Origin: Methanoculleus sp. UBA208 | GTDB lineage: Archaea; Halobacteriota; Methanomicrobia; Methanomicrobiales; Methanoculleaceae | Length of the DNA stretch: 20,117 nucleotides | Reading direction: 5' to 3' | Assembly: GCF_002498065.1 (NCBI RefSeq) | Contig: NZ_DAFZ01000098.1 | Location: 1,739-21,855 of the forward strand | In this document: positions 14,263 through 20,117 of the stretch, in pieces | How the letters are laid out: every line of letters starts with the position of its first letter | How positions within the stretch are numbered: position 1 is the stretch's first letter | Made by a program: the position numbers and the translations under genes | Notes under the pieces: model-generated | Seen by the model: only the letters and a program-made list of their open reading frames with translations | What the model was told of the DNA's origin: nothing | The model's database searches: none

Positions 14263-15498
14263 ATGACTGCTCACAAGGTTCTCTTCCTGGTACTGGACGG
14301 GATCTCCGACCGCCCCTGTGAAGCACTGGACGGGCTGACCCCGCTCGCCGCCGCACGGACCCCGGTTCTCGACCGGATCGCCGCTGAAGGCGTATGCGGG
14401 ATCATGGACTCCATCGCACCCGGCATACGCCCCGGATCCGACACCTCCCACCTTGCCCTGCTCGGCTACCCGCCGCACGAGTACTATACCGGCAGAGGCC
14501 CGCTCGAGGCCGAAGGGACCGGCATCCACATGACCGCAGGGATGATCGGGTTTCGGTGCAACTTCGCCACCGTGGACGCAGACGGCCTCGTCACCGACCG
14601 CCGGGCCGGGCGGATCTCCGAAACGGAACCCCTTTCGGAGGCCATCCGGGACGGCGTGGATCTCTCGGCGCTCGGTCTCGAGTTCCGGTTCGAGTCGGGC
14701 GCCGGCCACCGGGCGGCCCTCGCCCTCGTCGGAGAGGGGCTCGGCGATAAGGTCTCCTCGAACGACCCGAAGAAGGAGGGGGTACGGCCGCCCGCCGTCC
14801 GGCCCTGCACCGACGATGCAACGGACAGAAAGACCGCCGAGGCGTGCAACGAGTTCATCCGCCAGTCCTCACAGATTCTTTTCGACCACCCGGCGAACGT
14901 CCGGCGGATGGAGGAAGGGCTCCCGCCGGGAAACCTCCTCCTGATCCGGGGCGCAGGGAAGATGGGCGCGTTCCCCCAGTTTTCCGAACGCTACGACCTC
15001 TCCGGGAGCGTCATCTCCGCGGCCACCCTCATCTCCGGGATCGGGAAGGTCGTGGGGCTCGAGCATATCCCGGTGCCGGGGACGACGGGATCGGTCGACT
15101 CCGATCTCGACGCCAAGGTGAAGGCGGCCATAGGCGAACTCGGCCGGAAAGACTTCGTCCTGATGAACATCAAGGGCGCGGACGAGGCCGGCCACGATGG
15201 GAAGGGCATCCAGAAACGGGATTTCATCGAGGTGATCGACACCGCGCTCGAGCCGCTGCTCGCGCTCTCCGACACCCTGCTCATCGTCTGCGCCGACCAC
15301 AGCACCCCCTGCTCGGTCAAAGATCACAGCGCAGACCCGGTCCCGGTCGTCATCCGGGGACCTGGAGTCCGTATCGACCGGACGAACCGGTTCGACGAGG
15401 TCTCGTGTGCAGAGGGCGGCCTCCATCGTATCCGCGGCTGCGATCTCATGCCGATCGCCCTGGATCTAATTAATAAGAGTCATAAGTATGGCGCATGA
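14263..15498 (+). CDS. apgM: 2,3-bisphosphoglycerate-independent phosphoglycerate mutase, archaeal type
   Basis: 411-residue cytoplasmic enzyme of the alkaline phosphatase superfamily, interconverting 3- and 2-phosphoglycerate in glycolysis and gluconeogenesis. Metal and nucleophile motifs are visible: VLDGISDRP (D12), GSDTSHLALLGY with nucleophile S62, the archaeal YTGRGPLEAEG segment (about 75-85), KGADEAGHDG (about 305-314) and CADHSTPC (about 344-351). The length matches the roughly 400-residue ApgM group and not the 510-residue bacterial iPGM. It follows the unknown 171-residue gene by 27 nt. Its last codons overlap the likely promoter (TAATTAATAA, 15467-15476) of the following bactofilin-like gene, 16 nt away. 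Confidence 0.95.
   Translation: MTAHKVLFLVLDGISDRPCEALDGLTPLAAARTPVLDRIAAEGVCGIMDSIAPGIRPGSDTSHLALLGYPPHEYYTGRGPLEAEGTGIHMTAGMIGFRCNFATVDADGLVTDRRAGRISETEPLSEAIRDGVDLSALGLEFRFESGAGHRAALALVGEGLGDKVSSNDPKKEGVRPPAVRPCTDDATDRKTAEACNEFIRQSSQILFDHPANVRRMEEGLPPGNLLLIRGAGKMGAFPQFSERYDLSGSVISAATLISGIGKVVGLEHIPVPGTTGSVDSDLDAKVKAAIGELGRKDFVLMNIKGADEAGHDGKGIQKRDFIEVIDTALEPLLALSDTLLIVCADHSTPCSVKDHSADPVPVVIRGPGVRIDRTNRFDEVSCAEGGLHRIRGCDLMPIALDLINKSHKYGA
15467..15476 (+). promoter_or_regulatory. TATA-like box inside the 3' end of apgM
   Basis: TAATTAATAA is an A/T island in GC-rich coding sequence, centred about 43 nt before the next ATG (15515). A start near 15497 would give an 18-nt leader with AGGTAA just before the ATG. 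It suggests separate expression of the bactofilin-like/methyltransferase pair. The same bases encode the Leu-Ile-Asn-Lys part of ApgM. Confidence 0.45.
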
Positions 15499-15514
15499 AG
15501 ATTATACCAGGTAA

Positions 15515-16363
15515 ATGGAACCAACGGGAGACCACGACTGGATCAGGGCCTGCACCCTCCCCGACCACACCGAACTCCAGGAGAGGACGCTCAAGACCGG
15601 GCAGGACATCGTCATCGGTGAGAAGTGCCGGATCGATTACGGCCTCTTCGGAAACGACGTCGTGGTCTGTGAATTCAGCAAGATAAACGGCGACATCGTT
15701 GCAGGCGGCGACGCCAGAATAGATAACTGGTGCGAGATCAACGGAGACGTCGTCGTGGAGGAGGACGCCTACCTCGGCGAAGGCGTGAAGATCCAGGGGA
15801 AGCTGGTCGTCAAAGGGGACCTCGATATCGGGGACAACGTCCAGATCGAGCGCGGGTTCGAGGCGAAAGGCTGGATCTCCATAAGAAACCCGATGCCGGT
15901 CATCATCTACATCATGATGTATCTGGTGGCCGTCCTCGGGATCGAGAAGGAGGAGGAACTGAGCTCCGTCCTCGAGAAACTCTTCGGCGACGACGAGGCG
16001 CCCGGCGAAACACCGCTGATGATCCCGGCCGGCGCCGTCCTCAACATGCAGACCTTCTCGGTCCCGGAGAAGATGGCCATCGGGACGAGATGCCGGCTGC
16101 ACGGGAACATCCGCGCCGGCTCGATCGCGGTCCGGGAGGAGACGACGATCTTCGGGAGCCTGCATGCACGGGAAGGTGCGAACATAGCCAGAGGAGCTGT
16201 CATTCACGGCGACATCCAGAGCAACGGCGATGTGGCGATCGAGCAGGAGGCGCATATCCTCGGGAACGTCTCCTGCCGGGGCCTCACCCTGCACGAGGAC
16301 GCCCGCGTGGACGGCGTCATCCGGGCACCGGGAGGCCTGAAGATCGAGAGGCGGGCAGCATGA
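15515..16363 (+). CDS. Bactofilin-like polymer-forming beta-helix protein with hydrophobic insert
   Basis: 282-residue protein made of short repeated beta-strand turns, as in bactofilins and left-handed beta-helix proteins. The first block (residues about 27-125) shows I-x-G-D-I/V-V-type repeats: GQDIVIGEKCRI, KINGDIVAGGDARI, INGDVVVEEDAYLGEGVKI, LVVKGDLDIGDNVQI. A very hydrophobic stretch, PVIIYIMMYLVAVLGI (128-143), and an acidic linker (144-166) follow. A second block (about 168-278) repeats again: CRLHGNIRAGSIAV, TIFGSLHAREGANI, AVIHGDIQSNGDVAI, HILGNVSCRGLTL. Bactofilins self-assemble into filaments at membranes; the split with a hydrophobic middle is unusual and may be a membrane contact. 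The alternative is an acyltransferase-like hexapeptide protein without an active site. Its stop overlaps the methyltransferase-like start (ATGA). Confidence 0.78.
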   Translation: MEPTGDHDWIRACTLPDHTELQERTLKTGQDIVIGEKCRIDYGLFGNDVVVCEFSKINGDIVAGGDARIDNWCEINGDVVVEEDAYLGEGVKIQGKLVVKGDLDIGDNVQIERGFEAKGWISIRNPMPVIIYIMMYLVAVLGIEKEEELSSVLEKLFGDDEAPGETPLMIPAGAVLNMQTFSVPEKMAIGTRCRLHGNIRAGSIAVREETTIFGSLHAREGANIARGAVIHGDIQSNGDVAIEQEAHILGNVSCRGLTLHEDARVDGVIRAPGGLKIERRAA

Positions 16364-17196
16364 AGATTGCAGATATCCTTGAGGTCGACGGGTGCCGGCT
16401 GGTTGAACCGTCGTTTGCGGAACTGACGGCAGATGCCTGTACGGCGCTGCTGTTCCGGGCTGCACCGGACGAGGCCCGCCTCCTGGTCGATGAGGACGAG
16501 GAGCCGATCGCGCTCGCGCTCCACGACGGCGAAGGATGGCACGCTGCCTCGTTCCTCTTTCGGGACCCGACACTCGCCGCCATCGAGTGTTTCGAAGCCG
16601 TCGGCGGTGAGATTTACCAGGAAACCCGGAAGGCATGGCTCTCGGCGGTCCGCGAATATTACAGCATGGAACTCACGAAAACCGTCATGCCTGCCCTCGA
16701 AGACCTGCGTCCCGACCGGACGGAGATGGTCCGCGGCCTCCTCGACGAAGTCTGGGGCGACCGTGCGGGAACTCCCTGCCTCGACTGCTGTTGCGGGTCC
16801 GGGGTCGGCACCGCGGCCCTCCGGGCCGGCGGGGTGCGGGCGCTCGCCTACGACAACGACCCGTCTCTCCTCGCGCTCGGCCTCTCGAAGGGCCGTCTCG
16901 TGCCCTCCGATACCATGTGCATCGACGCGCGCGAGGCTTCCCGCTACATCGCGCCGGTGCCCCTCGGCGTCGCATTCATGGCCGGGGAGATCTACTCCTA
17001 CAACGCAGCCCTCTGGAAATCGATCCTTACCGGGCTCCTCGCCCTCACCGACGAGACGCTGATCACCGTCGGCACGGAGGCCGAGGCGGCCCTGGTGGAA
17101 GGGTGGTGCACGGAAGAGGAGCGCGACACCGAGGTCTTCGAGAACCGGCGCGACCCCCTCTACGACAGGTGGTATTGCGTCGCGCGGCGGGCGTGA
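16360..17196 (+). CDS. SAM-dependent methyltransferase-like protein, substrate unknown
   Basis: 278-residue soluble protein. The C-terminal half has a class I methyltransferase nucleotide loop, CLDCCCGSGVGTAALR (140-155), in which C143, C144 and C145 are consecutive, and a second acidic strand LAYDNDPSLLALGLSKGRL (162-180), where D165 would bind the SAM ribose. IDAREASRYI (188-197) fits the next acidic position. No N/D-PP-Y/F motif of base methylation is clear, so a nucleic-acid substrate is not supported. The N-terminal 100 residues (KIADILEVDGCRLVEPSF onward) are not recognised. Its ATG overlaps the bactofilin-like stop, so the two are probably made together, suggesting a shared task. Confidence 0.75.
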   Translation: MKIADILEVDGCRLVEPSFAELTADACTALLFRAAPDEARLLVDEDEEPIALALHDGEGWHAASFLFRDPTLAAIECFEAVGGEIYQETRKAWLSAVREYYSMELTKTVMPALEDLRPDRTEMVRGLLDEVWGDRAGTPCLDCCCGSGVGTAALRAGGVRALAYDNDPSLLALGLSKGRLVPSDTMCIDAREASRYIAPVPLGVAFMAGEIYSYNAALWKSILTGLLALTDETLITVGTEAEAALVEGWCTEEERDTEVFENRRDPLYDRWYCVARRA

Positions 17197-17215
17197 TCCC
17201 GGCCGGCGACCCAAT

Positions 17216-17313
17216 GTATAAGGTGCAGCATCGCCAACTATTTTCTCCGCAATTGTGCAACACCGGCCGCAGACCGGGCCCTGCGGCCTTGATTCCTATT
17301 CGGTGCAACCTGC
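17216..17313 (+). promoter_or_regulatory. Structured leader of the second MFS gene
   Basis: GTATAAGG (17216-17223) is a TATA candidate, with a start near 17245 and a leader of about 69 nt. GGCCGCAG (17265-17272) and CTGCGGCC (17281-17288) form a perfect 8-bp stem with an 8-nt loop. Outside it CACCG (17261-17265) can pair with CGGTG (17301-17305), which contains the presumed ribosome site GGTG 8 nt before the ATG at 17314. This could hide the ribosome site. Confidence 0.45.
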
Positions 17314-18507
17314 ATGAATACCGCCAAACGCATCTATAACGTCTTATTCATCTCCGTCTTCGCCACCATGCTCGGGCTCGGCGTCGTCAGCCCGCTCCTC
17401 CCCATCTACGCGGAGAACCTCGGAGCGACCGGCATCTGGCTCGGCATCATCTTCTCGGCATTCGCGCTCTCCCGGTCGATCTTCATGCCCGTCATCGGGC
17501 GGATATCGGACCGGCGGGGGAGGAAATGGATCATCCTCATCGGCATGTTCGCCTACGCGGTTCTGTCGCTCGCCTATATCGTCGTCGACAGCGTTTACTC
17601 GCTCACGGCCGTCCGCTTCGCCCACGGGGTCGCATCGGCCATGGTCGTCCCGATAGCCATGGCCTACGTCGCCGACCTCTCGGAGAAGGGAAAAGAGGGG
17701 AGCCATATGGGGAACTTCTCCATCTCGATGTTTCTCGGCATGGGGATGGGACCGCTCCTCGGTGGATTCCTGAACGATGCATTCGGGTTGGACTCGGTCT
17801 TCTACGTCATGGCCGGCCTCTCGGCGTTCGCCACGCTCCTCGTCGGCGCCTCCCTCCCGGAGGCAAAACGCAGCAAGTTCACGGTTCAGGAAGGAAACAC
17901 CGTCCCGATGCGGGAGATTCTCACGCTGCCGGTCATGCGGGGGGTGATGGTCTTCTCCTTCATCAGCGCCCTCGGGCGCGGAGGCATGATGGTCTTCATC
18001 CCGATCTTCGGCCCCTTGATCGCGATCAGCCCCTTCGAGGTGGGCATCGTCCTCTCCGCGAACACCTTCCTGATGGCGCTCCTCCAGGTGCCGATGGGAA
18101 GGATCACCGACACCGGCAACAAGGTCGTCCTGATCGTCGTGGGGTCGGCAATAACGGCATTGGCGATCGCTGCGATTCCTTTCTCGGGGTCGTTCGGGCC
18201 CCTGCTCGCGATCACCTCCCTCGTCGGTATCGGGGGCGCCATCCAGCAGCCGGCCATCATGGCCCTGACGGTCGATGCGGGCCGGACAATAGGAATGGGA
18301 ACCTCGATGGGTGCCTACAACACGGTCTTCGGGATCGGCATGATCATCGCACCGCTGATGGGGGGCGTGTTCATGGACTACATCGGCATCGACGCCGTCT
18401 TCTACGTGGGCGGGGCGGTAAGCCTCCTCGGGACCGGTATCTTTGCCGTAATGATGCAGAGAAACGCCCGGAAAAACGCCGGCAGGGACATTCCCGGGCC
18501 TGAATAG
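17314..18507 (+). CDS. MFS transporter (drug-efflux-like)
   Basis: 397-residue major facilitator with about 12 predicted helices. The first helix (NVLFISVFATMLGLGVVSPLLPIYAENLGAT) resembles drug/H+ antiporters. The loop 2-3 motif A is present as GRISDRRGRKWII (about 62-74), and the second half has a related GRITDTGNKVVLI. A helix-5-like stretch, GMGMGPLLGGFLNDAFG (about 144-160), resembles antiporter motif C. The substrate cannot be predicted. The start is the ATG at 17314 with GGTG 8 nt before. It follows the methyltransferase-like gene by 117 bp with its own TATA box and leader. A T-rich ATTATTTTCC directly after the stop may be the terminator. Confidence 0.9.
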   Translation: MNTAKRIYNVLFISVFATMLGLGVVSPLLPIYAENLGATGIWLGIIFSAFALSRSIFMPVIGRISDRRGRKWIILIGMFAYAVLSLAYIVVDSVYSLTAVRFAHGVASAMVVPIAMAYVADLSEKGKEGSHMGNFSISMFLGMGMGPLLGGFLNDAFGLDSVFYVMAGLSAFATLLVGASLPEAKRSKFTVQEGNTVPMREILTLPVMRGVMVFSFISALGRGGMMVFIPIFGPLIAISPFEVGIVLSANTFLMALLQVPMGRITDTGNKVVLIVVGSAITALAIAAIPFSGSFGPLLAITSLVGIGGAIQQPAIMALTVDAGRTIGMGTSMGAYNTVFGIGMIIAPLMGGVFMDYIGIDAVFYVGGAVSLLGTGIFAVMMQRNARKNAGRDIPGPE

Positions 18508-18627
18508 ATTATTTTCCTCTCACTGCCCTCTCCCCGGTGCTGCCGGATGAAAGACCGGCATGCCCCTTCTGATACCCGGGAACGTCCAACCTTCCGACTC
18601 AAAAAAGGTATTCTGGCCGTAAATTTC

Positions 18628-18656
18628 TCCCACACATGGGAAACTATTATATACTA
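18628..18656 (+). promoter_or_regulatory. TATA box with adjoining inverted repeat
   Basis: TATTATATACTA (18646-18656 region) is the best TATA box in the 284-bp gap 18508-18791. TCCCA-CACA-TGGGA (18628-18641) is a perfect 5-bp inverted repeat just upstream, over the expected TFB element, and may be an operator. A start near 18676 leaves about 115 nt before the PAS gene. A GCCGG/CCGGC hairpin lies near 18544-18561. Short frames in the gap have no support. Confidence 0.5.
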
Positions 18657-18791
18657 CATGCGCCATCATGGGATACGATGGTGCGCCGATGAAAAAACGC
18701 GCCGGAACCGCCACGATAAACACCTGCAGGACGATCGGATGACCTCCCGGATACACCCCGCAGGCCACGAGCGGGTATCTGCCCGGCACAG

Positions 18792-19844
18792 GTGACACAG
18801 TACAACAGCATGGTCCCCTGCAAAAGTGCACCGCTGCTCCCGGCTGCCCCCCTCCTCGCCCTCATCCTCCCATCCGATCTTCCGGGTGAGATCCAGATCT
18901 CACTGGGCATCCTGCTCGCCGAACTCCTTCTCGTCGGCATCGCCTTCGGGGTGCTCGGGATCTGGCTCAAGGAGCGGGATGTGGCAGCCCGCATCTCCGG
19001 CATGGACACGAGTATCGAGGGCATCAGGACAGCGAACAGTGCCCCGCCCCGCCTCCCTGCCATCGGGGGCGACCCGGTCTCGCGGTTTGTCGACGAGGTC
19101 AACCTGATGCTCGACGAACTGGAGCGCTCCCGGCAGGAACTCCAGGAAAGCAGGGACCGCTACCGCCTCCTCTTTGAGAGCGGGAACGATTTCCTGCTCG
19201 TATGCGCCGTCGGGAGGGAGGGGACGCCCTACCGGATAATGGATGCGAACACGCTCGCCTGCCGGAGTCTCGGGTACGCCCGGGATGAACTCTTCGCCAT
19301 CGCTCCCCGGTCAGTCATCCTCATCAGGGGCGACTTCAAGAGAAACGACCACCGCCTGCATTCCGCCGACCTGATTCCCCGGGAAGGCGAGCGGATCCCG
19401 GTTGAAGCAAGCATCCACCGCATCACTCTCGGGGGCACGCCGGCGATCCTCATCATCGCCCGGGATGTGACGGAGAGGAGGAGGGTGGAGAAGGAATTGA
19501 TGGATTATCGCTACCGCCTGGAGGAACTGGTGACGCAGCGGACGGAAGAACTCCGGAAGGCAAACGAGAGCCTCAGGCGCGAGATGAGGGAGCGGGAGAG
19601 GATCGAGCGGGAGAGGATGGAGGCATACCGGCAGATAGAGAGGAACATCGAGCAGTTCGCGGTCCTGACCGACCACATTAGAAACCCCCTCCAGGTCGTC
19701 CAGGGGATGGCCGACCTCATCGACGACGAGCGGGCGGACAGGATCCGGGAGCAGGTCAGGCAGATCAAGGCGATCCTCCGGCAGCTCGACGAAGGGTGGG
19801 TCGAGTCGGAGAAGGTGCGGGAGTATTTGGAGCGGTATCGGTGA
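18792..19844 (+). CDS. PAS-domain membrane sensor with H-box but no ATPase domain
   Basis: 350-residue protein. A hydrophobic N-terminus with segments at about 12-27 and 35-59 anchors it in the membrane. A short helical linker follows, with SRFVDEVNLMLDELERSRQELQ (97-118) as coiled coil. A PAS domain spans about 120-228 and ends IIARDVTERRRVEKEL. A long coiled coil (235-285) leads to an H-box-like VLTDHIRNPLQVVQGMADL (H295). The protein ends with QLDEGWVESEKVREYLERYR and has no ATP-binding domain. I recall the same short ending in many Methanomicrobia PAS proteins, so it looks complete, not truncated. It may be phosphorylated by another kinase or signal without phosphate. The start is GTG 18792 or ATG 18810; GGTGA at 18791 is poorly spaced for the ATG. 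Confidence 0.85.
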   Translation: MTQYNSMVPCKSAPLLPAAPLLALILPSDLPGEIQISLGILLAELLLVGIAFGVLGIWLKERDVAARISGMDTSIEGIRTANSAPPRLPAIGGDPVSRFVDEVNLMLDELERSRQELQESRDRYRLLFESGNDFLLVCAVGREGTPYRIMDANTLACRSLGYARDELFAIAPRSVILIRGDFKRNDHRLHSADLIPREGERIPVEASIHRITLGGTPAILIIARDVTERRRVEKELMDYRYRLEELVTQRTEELRKANESLRREMRERERIERERMEAYRQIERNIEQFAVLTDHIRNPLQVVQGMADLIDDERADRIREQVRQIKAILRQLDEGWVESEKVREYLERYR

Positions 19845-19859
19845 GGGGGGTTGGACAAC

Positions 19860-20117
19860 ATTAGTTTCCTGTGGCACCTCGTTCATGTTTTGGTAGTTGC
19901 AAATCCCATGCACGGATTTTCATTGGACCATGCACCTGGCGGTGCTCATGCTCTGGACATTCCGTCCACCGCAAGTCCAAAACCTTCGGTCTTCTCCTGC
20001 GATGTCCCGTAGGGGCATCGCCTATCGCCATGACTGCCCCCGCCCTTAGGGCGGGGAACGACTGGCCGAAGGGCAGGAGTTGAAGCACCGAAGGTGCGGG
20101 GGAGGAGGCCGGAGGCC
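19860..20117 (-). mobile_element. Possible tail of an IS200/IS605-type (tnpB) element, partial at window edge
   Basis: About 258 bp without a convincing gene but rich in hairpins: CGATG-T-CCC/GGG-G-CATCG (20000-20020), CCCCGCCC-TTA-GGGCGGGG (20038-20056, perfect 8 bp), GCACC-GAA-GGTGC (20085-20097) and GGCC-GGA-GGCC (20107-20117). On the minus strand an open frame enters from the right edge and runs through FGQSFPALRAG to a stop at 19861; it could be the degenerate C-terminus of a TnpB protein. Stacked hairpins at the 3' end of tnpB are usual for IS200/IS605 right ends and their guide RNAs. No catalytic motif or zinc finger is in view, so this rests on structure and context only. Confidence 0.35.

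Noticed and set aside
18547..18795. An 82-codon plus-strand frame in the gap before the PAS gene
   Set aside because: It runs across the best TATA box and inverted repeat of the gap, has no ribosome site and no recognisable sequence.

Overview
The window looks like chromosomal DNA of a high-GC methanogenic archaeon, most likely Methanomicrobiales and plausibly a Methanoculleus relative; genus and order are inference. Archaeal ribosomal proteins (uS15 of the long archaeal type, eS1/S3Ae), a Pcc1 KEOPS subunit, archaeal ApgM, an MsvR-type regulator beside an FprA flavodiiron protein, archaeal TATA boxes and ATGA start/stop overlaps all point the same way. The DNA is mostly ordinary core genome, with one broken mobile-element-like tail at the right edge.

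Layout. 94-165: tRNA-Thr(CGU), minus. 239-535 (-): DUF3467 protein, divergent from a stand-alone Cas4-like protein (658-1320, +). 1355-1432: a large imperfect inverted repeat. 1465-3643 (-): three overlapping genes, reading from the right an ACT/DUF5612 protein, the Sua5/TsaC threonylcarbamoyl-AMP synthase and a predicted nucleotidyltransferase. 3745-4791 (-): flippase-like membrane protein. 5038-6204 (+): MFS transporter. 6276-7490 (-): fprA; 7585-8373 (+): msvR, sharing a short operator-rich promoter region. 8432-8502 (-): tRNA-Gly(CCC). 8548-10809 (-): large PAS-PAS-GAF histidine kinase.

11055-13636 (+): a compact information-processing operon: rps15, a DHH/RecJ-like phosphoesterase, pcc1 and rps3ae. 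13720-17196 (+): an unknown 171-residue protein, apgM, a bactofilin-like beta-helix protein and a translationally coupled SAM-methyltransferase-like protein. 17314-18507 (+): a second MFS transporter. 18792-19844 (+): a PAS protein with a kinase-like H-box but no ATPase domain. 19860-20117: hairpin-rich DNA that may be the tail of an IS200/IS605-type element continuing off the window.

How genes connect. Two parts of t6A tRNA modification are present: Sua5/TsaC makes threonylcarbamoyl-AMP and Pcc1 belongs to the KEOPS complex that transfers it. msvR and fprA form a redox-sensing/oxygen-detoxifying pair. I found no CRISPR array, no cas1/cas2, no rRNA and no complete transposase. The least understood parts are the bactofilin-like/methyltransferase pair, the unknown 171-residue protein, the Cas4-like protein with a degraded active site and several structured leaders.
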